Assembly: GCF_006714895.1 (NCBI RefSeq)
Contig: NZ_VFME01000001.1
Coordinates: 1,922,001 to 1,986,000, forward strand
DNA length: 64,000 nt
From: Gramella sp. Hel_I_59
GTDB taxonomy: Bacteria; Bacteroidota; Bacteroidia; Flavobacteriales; Flavobacteriaceae
Reading direction: 5' to 3'
Shown here: one piece after another, positions 33,103 through 43,984 of the stretch
Numbering within the stretch: position 1 is the stretch's first letter
Layout of the letters: each line of letters opens with the position of its first letter
Made by a program: the position numbers and the translations under genes
The notes under the pieces: model-generated
Told to the model about the DNA's origin: nothing
What the model saw: only the letters and a program-made list of their open reading frames with translations
Databases searched by the model: none

Positions 33103-35148
33103 TTATTCCGGGTATTCGATCCTGAGATGGTAGATGTTTTTCAACTTCCGTTTCAGGATCTTTTTTATGGTCTGGATTTCCTTGAATGTAATATTGGAAT
33201 TTAAGAACTGACCTTCATCCATTTGCTTATCGATGATCTTCTCTACAAAACTATCGATAAGAACAGCGGTTGGTTCCTTTAAACTTTTACTGGCAGCTTC
33301 TACACTATCGCACATCATCAGGATGGCAGTTTCCTTACTAAAAGGAATAGGACCAGGATATTTAAAATCATCTGGAGCGGCATTATCATTACTTTCCATC
33401 TCTTTTTTGTAGAAATAGTAAACGGTACTGGTTCCATGATGAGTTCGAATAAAATCGATCACTCTATCTGGTAAATTGTTCTTTTTCGCGATTTCAATTC
33501 CTTTAATCACATGCTCAATGATAATTTGTGCACTTTCTCTAGGTGAAAGCTCGTCGTGGGAATTGACCGATGTAGTTTGATTCTCTGTGAAGTACGTTGG
33601 ATTATGCATTTTACCAATATCATGGTATAGTGCTCCTACCCTTACCAGCATTGCATTTGCCTGAATTTCATTGGCGGCAGCTTCGGCAAGGTTCGCAACA
33701 TTTAGACTATGATGAAATGTTCCTGGTGCTTTTTCAGCCAGTTGCTTCAGTAATTTGGAATTAGTATCTGAAAGTTCCAGAAGTGACATATCTGAAACCA
33801 TTCCGAAGATCTTTTCATACACATAGATAAGGGGCTGAACGAACAAGGTTGCTAGTCCACCAAGTAGAAAAGTAAGAAAGACTTCAGCACTAATATCATC
33901 GACTGTTCCTTCCTGTATGATTGTAAATGCGAAGTAGGCAATAATATATACCAGCGTAATCTGTCCTACCGAAATAAATAGGTTCGCTCTTTTATAAAGT
34001 TCACTAATAGTTAAGATCGTTACAATACCCGCTATGATTTGTAAAAACATATATTCATAGCTGTTTGGAACTATAAATCCTATGAGCAGCACTGTTATTA
34101 CGTGCGTGAACAATCCAAGTCTTGCATCAAAGAAGGCTTTTAAGGTAAGCGGAAGGATACATAATGGCACTACATAGACGTAGTTAATATCAAAATTTAT
34201 AACCAGAGTGGTAAGCATCACCATAAAAATGATGTTGAAAAATATGAATGTTACCTTCACATTATTTTCAAAAATACTGGTACGATACTTTCGCATGAAC
34301 AATAGCAACATGAGCAAAGCGAGGGCTACCAGCGTACTATAACCAACGATGATCCAGTTGTAATTCGTTTGACTCCATACCTGTGATTCATACTCAGCTT
34401 TCAGGGATCTAAGGATGTGGTATTTATTTCCTTCAACCACTTCTCCTTTTGCAATAATTCTGCTTCCCTGCTCAATGATTCCGCGAGTATAACTTATATT
34501 GTTCAGCTTACTCTGAAGCTCTTTCTGGGTTAACTCATTATTAAAAGTTACGTTGGGCTCTACGGAATTAAAGAAGACCTCAAGCAATTCGGTTTTAAAA
34601 GAACTAAATCCTGCACTGCTAATCTCCTCGCTCAGAAAACTACGAATCTGGCCCTGCTTCAGAATTCGGCTATATTCTACTTCTGAAGCTTCATTACCTT
34701 TTAATAAATATACCAGCTGATCAGGCTCTAATCTTTCACTTTCCTGAAGAAGTCCGAACTGGTAGATCTTCCCAACCGTTTTCTGAACAAAATTATCGAC
34801 AATGGTTTCGTAGACCCTTAAAGTAGTATCTGCAAAGACATTATTAACCTCCTGAAGAGCGTCATTTTTTATTCGCTCCTCTTTCTCGGCATCAAAATTA
34901 TAGTAAGGGATATGGGCCTTCTGTATATCCTGCTGTTCTGCGGAAATCTCCTCATCAGTCTTTAAAATCGCAAAATCGAACGGCGCGTATAAATTCTCAT
35001 ACTGCCACGGTTTACCCTTCGGAATATCATATTTGAATTTACCTCCTTTTGGCAGTAGGTAAACGATCAAAACTGAAGTAAGTATGAATAGGAAAACTTT
35101 GTAAAAAAGTGCCTGATTCTTGTAAAGCCTGTTTACGAAATCGCTCAT
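33103..35148 (-). CDS. 7TM-HD phosphohydrolase (PgpH/YqfF-like)
   Basis: About 681 residues from the preferred ATG at 35148. An N-terminal helix leads to a large extracytoplasmic domain (about 35-260), then seven membrane helices (about 265-450), then a cytosolic HD domain with H-H-S-L-N-V-A-N-L-A and Y-H-D-I-G-K-M. This is the 7TMR-HD architecture of PgpH, which degrades cyclic di-AMP in Firmicutes and is widespread in Bacteroidota. Cyclic di-AMP turnover is therefore the likely role, tied to osmotic and cell-wall control; no diadenylate cyclase gene is in the window. Confidence 0.9.
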   Translation of the reverse strand: MSDFVNRLYKNQALFYKVFLFILTSVLIVYLLPKGGKFKYDIPKGKPWQYENLYAPFDFAILKTDEEISAEQQDIQKAHIPYYNFDAEKEERIKNDALQEVNNVFADTTLRVYETIVDNFVQKTVGKIYQFGLLQESERLEPDQLVYLLKGNEASEVEYSRILKQGQIRSFLSEEISSAGFSSFKTELLEVFFNSVEPNVTFNNELTQKELQSKLNNISYTRGIIEQGSRIIAKGEVVEGNKYHILRSLKAEYESQVWSQTNYNWIIVGYSTLVALALLMLLLFMRKYRTSIFENNVKVTFIFFNIIFMVMLTTLVINFDINYVYVVPLCILPLTLKAFFDARLGLFTHVITVLLIGFIVPNSYEYMFLQIIAGIVTILTISELYKRANLFISVGQITLVYIIAYFAFTIIQEGTVDDISAEVFLTFLLGGLATLFVQPLIYVYEKIFGMVSDMSLLELSDTNSKLLKQLAEKAPGTFHHSLNVANLAEAAANEIQANAMLVRVGALYHDIGKMHNPTYFTENQTTSVNSHDELSPRESAQIIIEHVIKGIEIAKKNNLPDRVIDFIRTHHGTSTVYYFYKKEMESNDNAAPDDFKYPGPIPFSKETAILMMCDSVEAASKSLKEPTAVLIDSFVEKIIDKQMDEGQFLNSNITFKEIQTIKKILKRKLKNIYHLRIEYPE

Positions 35149-35166
35149 ATATATTGAGGTAATGCT

Positions 35167-35174
35167 CAAATGTA
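35167..35174 (-). promoter_or_regulatory. Putative -7 box of the HD phosphohydrolase gene
   Basis: Minus strand TACATTTG, exact match to TAnnTTTG, about 18 bases before the ATG at 35148. It supports this start over the in-frame ATG at 35169. Confidence 0.42.
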
Positions 35175-35262
35175 GTAAAAATAGGGCTCATTGAGCTTAG
35201 GTTATTAAATTCCTTATAAAATCACTAACTTCGCAACACTCGAAATAATAAGATTTATACAT

Positions 35263-36444
35263 ATGAATAAAGAAGTAGTTATAGTAAGCGCTGCGAGGAC
35301 TCCAATAGGTAGTTTTCTTGGTAGCTTATCCAGCATTCCCGCAACTAAATTAGGCTCTATAGCCATTAAAGGTGCTCTTGAAAAGATCAATCTTAAACCA
35401 GAAATGGTTCAGGAAGTATTAATGGGGAACGTTGTACAGGCGGGGAATGGTCAGGCTCCTGCAAGACAGGCATCACTTGGTGCTGGAATTCCTGATTCTG
35501 TTCCATGTACCACAGTGAATAAAGTATGTGCAAGCGGTATGAAAACTGTAATGCAGGCAGCTCAGTCTATTATGCTTGGTGATAACGATATTGTTGTAGC
35601 CGGTGGAATGGAAAACATGAGCTTGATCCCTCATTACGTTCACATGAGAAATGGGAAGAAATTTGGACCCGCTACTCTTGAAGACGGAATGCAAAAAGAT
35701 GGTTTAGTAGATGCTTACGAGCATAATGCTATGGGTGTTTGTGCCGACCTATGTGCTTCTGAACATAATTTTTCGCGTGAAGATCAGGATGATTTTGCTA
35801 GAAAATCTTACGAAAGATCTGCACAAGCCTGGAAAGATGGGAAATTTGATAATGAAGTAGTACCTGTAGAAGTTCCTCAAAGAAAAGGTGATCCTGTGAT
35901 CGTAAATGAAGATGAAGAATTTAAGAATGTTCGAATGGACAAGATTTCTTCTCTAAGACCTGCTTTTTCCAAAGACGGAACAGTAACCGCTGCAAATGCA
36001 TCTACCATTAATGATGGTGCTGGCGCTGTAGTTTTAATGAGCCGCGAAAAAGCTGACGAACTTGGTCTAAAACCTCTAGCAACGATTAAAAGTTTCGCTG
36101 ATGCTGCTACAGAACCAAAATGGTTTACTACTGCTCCATCTAAAGCTTTACCTAAAGCTATAGAGAAAGCTGGAATTAGCCTTGATGATGTTGATTTCTT
36201 TGAATTTAATGAAGCATTTGCCGTTGTTGGACTTGCTAATATGAAAATCCTTGGTTTATCAGACAAGAATACTAACGTTAACGGTGGTGCAGTATCTCTT
36301 GGACATCCACTTGGATGTAGTGGTGTTCGAATTTTGATCACGTTACTAAACGTACTGGAACAAAATAATGGAAAAATTGGTGCTGCAGCGATCTGTAATG
36401 GTGGCGGTGGAGCATCAGCAATAGTTATAGAACGTCATTCATAA
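35263..36444 (+). CDS. Acetyl-CoA C-acetyltransferase (thiolase)
   Basis: A 393-residue thiolase. The acyl-enzyme cysteine is Cys89 in N-K-V-C-A-S-G-M-K, the late motif G-H-P-L-G-C-S-G gives the catalytic His, and the second Cys lies in A-I-C-N-G-G-G-G. The N-x-A-S-x-I-N-D-G-A-G-A segment is also classic. It condenses or cleaves acetyl-CoA/acetoacetyl-CoA, the biosynthetic or ketone-body type by length. No partner beta-oxidation gene is adjacent. The NlpC/P60-like gene starts 15 bases later and may be co-transcribed. Confidence 0.94.
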   Translation: MNKEVVIVSAARTPIGSFLGSLSSIPATKLGSIAIKGALEKINLKPEMVQEVLMGNVVQAGNGQAPARQASLGAGIPDSVPCTTVNKVCASGMKTVMQAAQSIMLGDNDIVVAGGMENMSLIPHYVHMRNGKKFGPATLEDGMQKDGLVDAYEHNAMGVCADLCASEHNFSREDQDDFARKSYERSAQAWKDGKFDNEVVPVEVPQRKGDPVIVNEDEEFKNVRMDKISSLRPAFSKDGTVTAANASTINDGAGAVVLMSREKADELGLKPLATIKSFADAATEPKWFTTAPSKALPKAIEKAGISLDDVDFFEFNEAFAVVGLANMKILGLSDKNTNVNGGAVSLGHPLGCSGVRILITLLNVLEQNNGKIGAAAICNGGGGASAIVIERHS

Positions 36445-36459
36445 GTCAAGTTTTAGTAA

Positions 36460-37212
36460 ATGCAATATGGTATTTGCCATTTAAGTATTGTTCCGCTTAG
36501 AAATTCATCATCGGCAGAGGGTGGAATGGTTTCTCAAGTTTTGTATGGAGAGCACTTCAAGGTATTGGAAAGAAGGGCTTACTTCAGCAAGATTAGAAAT
36601 TCTCATGACAGCTTCGAAGCCTGGATTGATAATAAGCAATATAGAATGATCGAAGAATCTGACTATCAAAATTTAGATGCTCAGACTCTTCAATTATCTT
36701 CAGACCTTATCGAATTTGTTACAGATGAAAAAGGTTTGCTTATGCCTGTAGTTTTGGGTAGTTCGGTTAGATTTTCAGAGCAGCTGAATCATAAATTTGA
36801 AGGTGAGTACGACAATGCTTCCGGACGCACAAAGTCCGACCTTATAATAACAGCCAGCTTATATATTAACACTCCCCAAACTTCTGGTGGTAGAACTCCA
36901 TTCGGTATAGATGCAGCAGGTTTTACGCAGGCTGTTTATAGAATTAATGGATATAAACTGGACAGGGAAGCTGCTTCACAGGCTAAACAAGGTGAAGCTC
37001 TTAGTTTTATTGAAGAAAGTGAACCCGGAGACCTGGCATTTTTTGATGATCAGGATGGTGTTATTAACCATGTGGGAATGATGATGCAGGACAACTATAT
37101 CATTCATGTAGATGGAAAAGTTCGTATAGATAGGATAGATCATTCAGGAATTTTTAATACTGAACTTCAAAAGCATACTCACAAACTACGTGTGATCAAA
37201 AAGATCATTTAG
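36460..37212 (+). CDS. NlpC/P60-like protein with the catalytic cysteine replaced
   Basis: A 250-residue protein with SH3-like N-terminal segments (about 1-125) and a C40 NlpC/P60 domain (about 130-250). The active-site motif, normally D-C-S-G-F, reads D-A-A-G-F (151-155), so Ala152 replaces the nucleophilic cysteine. The usual W-G-G before it is S-G-G. The two His positions (I-N-H-V-G, His204, and I-I-H-V-D-G, His216) remain. The protein should bind cell-wall peptide but not cut it. There is no signal peptide, as in many flavobacterial cytosolic homologs. A base-calling error is unlikely, since Cys to Ala needs two changes. Confidence 0.82.
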   Translation: MQYGICHLSIVPLRNSSSAEGGMVSQVLYGEHFKVLERRAYFSKIRNSHDSFEAWIDNKQYRMIEESDYQNLDAQTLQLSSDLIEFVTDEKGLLMPVVLGSSVRFSEQLNHKFEGEYDNASGRTKSDLIITASLYINTPQTSGGRTPFGIDAAGFTQAVYRINGYKLDREAASQAKQGEALSFIEESEPGDLAFFDDQDGVINHVGMMMQDNYIIHVDGKVRIDRIDHSGIFNTELQKHTHKLRVIKKII

Positions 37213-37239
37213 TTACATATACTTTTAAATTTTAGGAAA

Positions 37240-37274
37240 TAAAAAAACCCGCTGAATTTCAGCGGGTTTTTTTA
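37240..37274. terminator. Bidirectional terminator between convergent genes
   Basis: CCCGCTGAA pairs with TTCAGCGGG, flanked by seven A and seven T residues. It serves the NlpC-like gene and the convergent TPR gene. Confidence 0.88.
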
Positions 37275-37290
37275 TAATTAGTTATACTGA

Positions 37291-38523
37291 TTATAACCTA
37301 TCCTTTAGAGCATCTGCTTTCTCTTGTTGATCTAGATTGGTGTAAAGATTCATCGCTGTTTTTACGATTTCCTTATTCTCTGGATCTACTTCCATCGCTT
37401 TCTCAAGGTATGGTAAAACCTTTTTGTAAAGGTCTTTTCTTTGAGCGTCAAGTTCATCATAACGAGCATTGTCTTTTTTGCTCATTCCAAGATTGTTCAT
37501 CTCATCGATAAGAGCTCTCTCTTTACCTAACATAGCAGCAACCATATTGATTCTTGCTTCATTATATTCTGAATCGATCTCTAATGCCGTCTTATAACTT
37601 TCTACAGCTTTTTCAGTATTCTCAATCTCAGCGTACATCAACCCAATATTGTTGTATACACCAGGGTTAGATTTATCCATGTTTCCAGCTTCTTCCAGGA
37701 TAGAAATTGCTTTCTCTTTTTCACCCATCTGGTAGTACATATTCGCTTCAGAAAGCAAAAGATCTACATCATTCGGGTTTGCAGCTTTTGCAGCGTCAAT
37801 GGATTCGATAGCTTTATCGTATTGCTCCTGGTTGATATAAATTCTAGCAACTAAAGAAGCTATCTCTCCCTTTTTAGAAGGAATTGGTTCAACTTTAGGA
37901 TCCTTATATTGTCCAGTCTTAACCATAAGATCCATTTGTTCTTTAGAACCCATGTTCTCTTTTTCTCCGGTTTCGATATTTACAGCTGTAAAAGATTTAC
38001 CAGAACCATCATATCCAAGATCACTTAACTCCTCTAAGTATTCAACAGCCTTACCGTATTCCTGAGCATTTACTAAATTGTTAGCCGCATAATACAGATA
38101 TACAGTATCCTGCTTACTCATTTGGTAGCTTGTGTATAATTTATCTGCTGCAGACTGATAATCTTCTTTCCCCTGGTCTTCAATTGCAGAGTTAATAAGA
38201 TCATTCTTCATTTTAGTCAGTGCTGCGGAAGCATCCTCGTTTCCAAGTTCTACTGCCTTTGCATAAGCCATAGCTGCTGTCTGCACATCTTCATTGGAAG
38301 GATTCCCGGAAGAATAAGCTTTACCTTTATATAGATAAAACTTCTCTTGCCATTTATCATTTAATTCGGAAAGATTTGCTTCAGCAACTTTTAACTGAGC
38401 CTTAGCTTCAGTAAAGTTTTTGTCTTCAATAGCGTCTTCCGCATTTTTAACCTGGTCCTTCTGTGCGAACGTCGTCATGGTTAGAAATGACACAGCCGCA
38501 GCCGTTAAGATATTCGTTTTCAT
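37291..38523 (-). CDS. Secreted tetratricopeptide-repeat protein
   Basis: A 410-residue protein with a signal peptide (about 1-20, ending T-F-A-Q). At least five TPR-like helix pairs follow, clearest in P-N-D-V-D-L-L-L-S-E-A-N-M-Y-Y-Q-M-G-E, P-G-V-Y-N-N-I-G-L-M-Y-A-E and Y-N-E-A-R-I-N-M-V-A-A. It is probably periplasmic and acts in protein-protein contacts; no partner is known. It starts 21 bases after gyrA on the same strand and is likely co-transcribed. Confidence 0.88.
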   Translation of the reverse strand: MKTNILTAAAVSFLTMTTFAQKDQVKNAEDAIEDKNFTEAKAQLKVAEANLSELNDKWQEKFYLYKGKAYSSGNPSNEDVQTAAMAYAKAVELGNEDASAALTKMKNDLINSAIEDQGKEDYQSAADKLYTSYQMSKQDTVYLYYAANNLVNAQEYGKAVEYLEELSDLGYDGSGKSFTAVNIETGEKENMGSKEQMDLMVKTGQYKDPKVEPIPSKKGEIASLVARIYINQEQYDKAIESIDAAKAANPNDVDLLLSEANMYYQMGEKEKAISILEEAGNMDKSNPGVYNNIGLMYAEIENTEKAVESYKTALEIDSEYNEARINMVAAMLGKERALIDEMNNLGMSKKDNARYDELDAQRKDLYKKVLPYLEKAMEVDPENKEIVKTAMNLYTNLDQQEKADALKDRL

Positions 38524-38544
38524 TGTTGTTTTGGTTTTTTATTT

Positions 38545-41076
38545 TTATTCTTCACTATCATCTGCAATAGTCGTGCCATCAGTCTGACTCTCCCCGCCTA
38601 CAGGCTTTTCCGCGTCTTCCATTAGCTCAACATCATCTTCATCATGCAAGACTTTTGCCACTGCGGCAATAGAATCATTACCTTTTAGGTTTATAAGTCT
38701 TACACCCTGTGTAGCACGACCCATAACTCTTAGATTCTCAACAGCCATTCTAATAACGATCCCCGATTTATTAATGATCATAAGATCATCATCGTCTGAT
38801 ACGTTCTTGATTGCGACAAGTTGTCCTGTTTTATCAGTAACCGAAATTGTTTTAACTCCCTTACCACCTCTATTGGTGATTCGGTAATCCTCCAGGCTTG
38901 ATCTTTTACCATAACCATTCTCAGAAACTACTAGAATATCTGAATCAAATTCATTTACCGAAACCATTCCAACAACTTCATCGTTATCATCGGCTAAGGT
39001 AATTCCACGAACACCTGAGGCATTTCTACCCATAGGTCGGGTTTTGCTTTCCTCAAATCTAATAGCTTTACCACTTTTAAGTCCTAACATGACCTGGCTA
39101 TTCCCAGTAGTTAGTTTTGCTTCAAGTAATTCATCACCATCCTTAATAGTAATGGCATTAATACCATTTGTTCTTGGACGGCTATATTTCTCAAGACTTG
39201 TTTTCTTGACCTGTCCTTTTTTGGTGGCCATGATCACGAAATGACTATTTACGTATTCTTCATCCTTCAGATCCTGAGTACAGATAAAGGCATTCACCTT
39301 ATCCTCAGGTTCGATATTGATAAGATTCTGAATCGCTCTACCTTTTGAAGCCTTACTTCCTTCCGGAATTTCATAAACTCTCATCCAGTAACATTTACCA
39401 TTTTGAGTAAAGAATAGCATATACTGATGGTTGGTGCCTACGAAAAGGTATTCAAGGAAATCTTCATTTCTGGTATTCGATCCTTTTTGTCCAACTCCTC
39501 CTCTATTCTGAGTCTTGTATTCGTTCAGTGAAGTTCTTTTGATATACCCAGCATGAGAAATAGTAATCACTACCTTCTCATCTGGGATCATATCTTCGAT
39601 ACTAAGATCACCGCCAGCATATTCGATTTGAGATCTTCTTTCATCCCCGTACTTTTCCTGTACTTCCAGAAGTTCATTCTTGATCACTTCCATTCTACGC
39701 TCTTTTCGAGCCAGGATATCTTCCAGATCTTCGATTGTCTTGATGATGTCATCATATTCAGCTCTTAGCTTATCCTGTTCAAGACCGGTAAGCTGTCTCA
39801 ATCGCATTTCTACGATCGCTTTAGCCTGAATTTCTGAAAGTTCAAAACGATCAATTAATTTATTACGAGCTTCTTCAGCATTAGAAGAAGAACGTATTAA
39901 GGCAATAACTTCATCAATATTATCTGAAGCAATAATTAATCCTTCCAGGATATGTGCTCGCTCTTTTGCCTTCCGAAGTTCGAATTCAGTCCTTCTCACA
40001 ACCACATCATGTCTGTGTTCTACGAAATGGTGAATAAGATCTTTTAAATTCAGCATTTGAGGTCTTCCATTCACCAGTGCAATATTATTTACACTGAAAG
40101 AAGATTGTAATGCTGTATGTTTAAATAAGGTATTAAGAACGATGTTAGGAATAGCATCCCTTTTCATTTGGTATACGATACGCATACCATTTCTATCAGA
40201 TTCATCTCTAATTAGACTAATCCCCTCGATCTTCTTGTCATTTACTAGGTCAGCTGTTTTCTTGATCATATCAGCTTTGTTCACCTGATATGGTATTTCT
40301 GTAACAACCAGGTATTCACGACCAGCAATCTCTTCCATGTGCGATTTAGCACGCATTACAACTCTACCTCTTCCGGTTTTGAAAGCCTCCTTTACGCCGT
40401 CATAACCATAAATAATTCCTCCCGTCGGGAAATCTGGAGCTTTTATGTATTGTATAAGTTCATCGATCTCAATATCATGGTTTTCGATATAAGCGATGGT
40501 ACCATCTATAACCTCATTTAAATTATGAGGTGGCATGTTAGTCGCCATACCAACAGCAATACCGCTAGCTCCGTTTACCAATAAGTTTGGTACCCGTGTT
40601 GGCATTACTACAGGCTCACTTAATGAGTCATCAAAATTCAGCTGAGTATCTACCGTTTCCTTGTCAATATCTGCAAGCATATCCTCACTGATCTTACGCA
40701 TACGCGCTTCAGTATAACGCATCGCTGCAGGACTATCCCCATCTACAGATCCAAAGTTACCCTGGCCGTCTACAAGCATATAGCGCATGCTCCATTCCTG
40801 AGCCATACGTACCATAGTATCGTATACAGAAGAATCGCCGTGTGGGTGATACTTACCTAATACTTCTCCTACGATTCTCGCAGATTTCTTATAGGCTCTA
40901 TTTGAAAGTACTCCAAGCTCATACATACCGTAAAGCACACGTCTATGTACAGGTTTCAATCCATCACGAACATCTGGTAGTGCACGTGACACAATGACCG
41001 ACATCGAATAATCGATGTAGGCAGATTTCATTTCATCTTCAATATTGATAGGAATTAGCTTTTCTCCTTCAGCCAT
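38545..41076 (-). CDS. gyrA: DNA gyrase subunit A
   Basis: An 843-residue type IIA topoisomerase A subunit. The catalytic tyrosine is Tyr121 in M-R-Y-T-E-A-R. The quinolone region reads [10 protein letters not shown], with Ser82 and Asp86 at the usual sensitive positions. The C-terminal beta-pinwheel (about 500-810) has a GyrA-box-like Q-N-R-G-G-V-G and a second N-R-G-G-K-G, so gyrase identity is favoured over topoisomerase IV. With GyrB it adds negative supercoils. The last about 35 residues are acidic. gyrB is not in this window. Confidence 0.95.
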   Translation of the reverse strand: MAEGEKLIPINIEDEMKSAYIDYSMSVIVSRALPDVRDGLKPVHRRVLYGMYELGVLSNRAYKKSARIVGEVLGKYHPHGDSSVYDTMVRMAQEWSMRYMLVDGQGNFGSVDGDSPAAMRYTEARMRKISEDMLADIDKETVDTQLNFDDSLSEPVVMPTRVPNLLVNGASGIAVGMATNMPPHNLNEVIDGTIAYIENHDIEIDELIQYIKAPDFPTGGIIYGYDGVKEAFKTGRGRVVMRAKSHMEEIAGREYLVVTEIPYQVNKADMIKKTADLVNDKKIEGISLIRDESDRNGMRIVYQMKRDAIPNIVLNTLFKHTALQSSFSVNNIALVNGRPQMLNLKDLIHHFVEHRHDVVVRRTEFELRKAKERAHILEGLIIASDNIDEVIALIRSSSNAEEARNKLIDRFELSEIQAKAIVEMRLRQLTGLEQDKLRAEYDDIIKTIEDLEDILARKERRMEVIKNELLEVQEKYGDERRSQIEYAGGDLSIEDMIPDEKVVITISHAGYIKRTSLNEYKTQNRGGVGQKGSNTRNEDFLEYLFVGTNHQYMLFFTQNGKCYWMRVYEIPEGSKASKGRAIQNLINIEPEDKVNAFICTQDLKDEEYVNSHFVIMATKKGQVKKTSLEKYSRPRTNGINAITIKDGDELLEAKLTTGNSQVMLGLKSGKAIRFEESKTRPMGRNASGVRGITLADDNDEVVGMVSVNEFDSDILVVSENGYGKRSSLEDYRITNRGGKGVKTISVTDKTGQLVAIKNVSDDDDLMIINKSGIVIRMAVENLRVMGRATQGVRLINLKGNDSIAAVAKVLHDEDDVELMEDAEKPVGGESQTDGTTIADDSEE

Positions 41077-41322
41077 ATTAAAAAATTTAATTATCTTAAA
41101 ATTGTAAGGGGCAATTTACATATTTTATACCTCTTTAACGTCCCGTAATCTCTGAGCTTAAGTATTTTTTATTAACAAATTTTTATTGTGTTTTGGTTAA
41201 TAAGTTCATTATTTTCCCTTTTGAAAAGTGATGGTTATTTTGTCACTTAGCTATGGTCACCTTATTAGGTACAGTTTTTGTCCTATTTGGAGTGAAAATA
41301 AAATTGAGAAAGGAAGATAAAA

Positions 41323-43875
41323 ATGGATGATAATTTTTCACCAAGAGTAAAAGACGTTATTGCTTACAGTAAAGAGGAAGCACTAAGGCTTGGTCATGAT
41401 TTCATTGGAACAGAGCATCTAATGCTGGGGTTGTTGAGAGATGGAGACGGGAAAGCTATAGATATTCTTACCGCATTGGAAATTGACCTTAGCCATTTGA
41501 GACGTAAAGTCGAAATACTAAGTCCTGCAAATCCCAATACTGTTACTATTAGTAATGAAAAGAAAAACCTGCATCTTACCAGGCAGGCAGAGCGAGCATT
41601 GAAAACCACATTTCTGGAAGCCAAATTATTCCAGAGTGCTTCGATTAATACCGCACATTTATTATTGTGTATTCTTAGAAATGAGAATGACCCAACTACC
41701 AAACTGCTGAACAAATTGAGAATAGACTACGATGGCGTTAAAGATCAGTTTAAATACATGATTGCTAGCGATGAAACTGACTTTTCAGATAGTCCAACGG
41801 CGGAGTCGTTTTCAGATGATGAAGGAGATGAAGCTACCAGGGAAAATCCGTTTAGCGGAGGTGGCGGAGCCAGTACAGGTAAAACCAACAAGAAATCAAA
41901 AACTCCTGTTCTTGATAACTTCGGAAGAGACCTTACTGCAATGGCTGAAGCTGATAAGCTGGATCCTGTAGTTGGTAGAGAAAAGGAGATCGAAAGAGTT
42001 TCTCAGATTCTTAGTCGTAGAAAGAAAAATAATCCATTATTGATAGGAGAACCGGGAGTTGGTAAATCTGCTATTGCTGAAGGTTTAGCACTAAGAATTG
42101 TAAAAAGAAAGGTGTCCAGGATCTTGTTCGATAAAAGGGTTGTTACTCTTGACCTCGCTAGCCTGGTGGCTGGTACAAAGTATCGTGGCCAGTTCGAGGA
42201 ACGAATGAAAGCTGTGATGAACGAGCTTGAAAAGAATGATGACATCATCCTTTTTATAGATGAGATACATACGATCGTTGGCGCAGGTGGAGCAACAGGT
42301 AGCCTGGATGCTAGCAACATGTTCAAACCTGCACTTGCAAGAGGCGAAATCCAATGTATTGGTGCTACTACCCTTGATGAGTACAGACAATATATTGAAA
42401 AAGACGGTGCTTTAGAAAGAAGATTTCAGAAGGTAATAGTAGAACCTACTACTGTAGATGAAACGATAGAAATCCTTAATAATATCAAGGATAAATATGA
42501 GGACCACCATAATGTACAGTATACAAATGAAGCGATTGAAGCTTGTGTAAAGTTGACGAATCGTTATATGACCGATAGGTTTTTACCGGATAAGGCTATT
42601 GACGCATTAGATGAAGCAGGATCAAGAGTTCATATTACTAATATCGATGTGCCAAAACAGGTGCTGGATCTTGAGCGAAGACTTGAAGAGGTTCGTGAAA
42701 ATAAGAATTCTGTTGTGAAAAAGCAGAAATATGAAGAAGCTGCGAAACTTAGAGATGATGAAAAAAATCTTGAAAAAGAACTTGCTGTAGCTCAGGAAAA
42801 ATGGGAAGAAGAGTCTAAGAAACATAAGGAAATCGTTTCTGAAGATAGCGTAGCTGATGTAGTTTCGATGATGACTGGAATTCCGGTGAATCGTATCGCT
42901 CAAACCGAAAGTAATAAGCTTGTGGAACTTCCGCAGTTGATCAAAGGGAAAGTTATTGGTCAGGACGAAGCTGTAGGCAAAGTTGTAAAAGCCATACAGA
43001 GGAATCGCGCCGGACTTAAAGATCCAAATAAACCAATTGGTTCATTTATATTCTTAGGACAAACTGGTGTTGGTAAAACTCAGTTAGCTAAAGTATTAGC
43101 AAGAGAATTATTTGACAATGATGATGCTCTTATCAGAATTGATATGAGTGAGTACATGGAGAAATTCGCTGTTTCCAGACTAATTGGAGCACCTCCAGGA
43201 TATGTTGGTTACGAGGAAGGTGGACAACTTACTGAGAAAGTTCGTAGAAAGCCATACGCTGTGATCCTCCTGGATGAGGTTGAAAAGGCACATCCAGATG
43301 TATTCAATATGCTTCTACAGGTATTGGACGATGGGTATCTCACCGATAGTCTTGGAAGAAAGATCGATTTCAGAAATACGATCATCATCATGACTTCTAA
43401 TATTGGAGCTAGAAAATTAAAAGATTTTGGTCAGGGTGTTGGTTTTGGAACTACCGCTCAGAAATCTCAGGTGGATGATAATGCCAGAAGTGTGATCGAA
43501 AATGCATTGAAGAAAGCATTCGCTCCCGAGTTTTTAAATAGGATTGATGATGTAGTAATCTTTAACGGTCTTGAAAGAGAAGATATTCATAAGATCATCG
43601 ATATCGAACTTGCGAAACTGTTTGGTAGAATTCAGGGACTTGGATATGATCTTACTCTTACAGATAAGGCTAAAGATTTTATTGCGGATAAAGGTTTTGA
43701 CAGGCAATATGGTGCCAGACCATTAAATCGAGCTATTCAGAAATATATTGAGGATGCTTTAGCTGAAGAGATCATCACATCTAATTTGAAAGAAGGTGAC
43801 AAGATCACCATGGATCTGGATGAAGAAAAAAGTGAACTGACTATAGATATCCAGAAATCTGTTGAAACTGAATAA
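41323..43875 (+). CDS. clpC: ATP-dependent Clp protease ATP-binding subunit ClpC
   Basis: An 850-residue AAA+ protein: double Clp-N repeats (about 1-150), first AAA module with G-E-P-G-V-G-K-S, a UVR-type middle segment (K-Q-K-Y-E-E-A-A-K-L-R-D-D, about 468) and second AAA module with G-Q-T-G-V-G-K-T. The UVR motif and short middle domain mark ClpC rather than ClpA or ClpB. It unfolds proteins for ClpP. No mcsA/mcsB or ctsR genes are adjacent, so control differs from Firmicutes. It is divergent from gyrA across a 246-base gap in which I see no clear consensus promoter. Confidence 0.94.
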   Translation: MDDNFSPRVKDVIAYSKEEALRLGHDFIGTEHLMLGLLRDGDGKAIDILTALEIDLSHLRRKVEILSPANPNTVTISNEKKNLHLTRQAERALKTTFLEAKLFQSASINTAHLLLCILRNENDPTTKLLNKLRIDYDGVKDQFKYMIASDETDFSDSPTAESFSDDEGDEATRENPFSGGGGASTGKTNKKSKTPVLDNFGRDLTAMAEADKLDPVVGREKEIERVSQILSRRKKNNPLLIGEPGVGKSAIAEGLALRIVKRKVSRILFDKRVVTLDLASLVAGTKYRGQFEERMKAVMNELEKNDDIILFIDEIHTIVGAGGATGSLDASNMFKPALARGEIQCIGATTLDEYRQYIEKDGALERRFQKVIVEPTTVDETIEILNNIKDKYEDHHNVQYTNEAIEACVKLTNRYMTDRFLPDKAIDALDEAGSRVHITNIDVPKQVLDLERRLEEVRENKNSVVKKQKYEEAAKLRDDEKNLEKELAVAQEKWEEESKKHKEIVSEDSVADVVSMMTGIPVNRIAQTESNKLVELPQLIKGKVIGQDEAVGKVVKAIQRNRAGLKDPNKPIGSFIFLGQTGVGKTQLAKVLARELFDNDDALIRIDMSEYMEKFAVSRLIGAPPGYVGYEEGGQLTEKVRRKPYAVILLDEVEKAHPDVFNMLLQVLDDGYLTDSLGRKIDFRNTIIIMTSNIGARKLKDFGQGVGFGTTAQKSQVDDNARSVIENALKKAFAPEFLNRIDDVVIFNGLEREDIHKIIDIELAKLFGRIQGLGYDLTLTDKAKDFIADKGFDRQYGARPLNRAIQKYIEDALAEEIITSNLKEGDKITMDLDEEKSELTIDIQKSVETE

Positions 43876-43892
43876 TATTTAAGTTCATAGAA

Positions 43893-43930
43893 TAAAAAAA
43901 CCTGTCATGAAAATGACAGGTTTTTTTATT
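43893..43930 (+). terminator. Terminator of clpC
   Basis: AAACCTGTCAT, loop GAAA, ATGACAGGTTT, then a T run, starting about 18 bases after the stop codon. Confidence 0.88.
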
Positions 43931-43984
43931 CTTGTGTATCACTTAAACTTCATTAATTTAGCCGAAAATTGCCCTAATTATCAT

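Noticed and set aside
43907..43984. N-terminal extension of the STAS-like gene
   Set aside because: It begins inside the clpC terminator stem; the ATG at 43985 is the plausible start.
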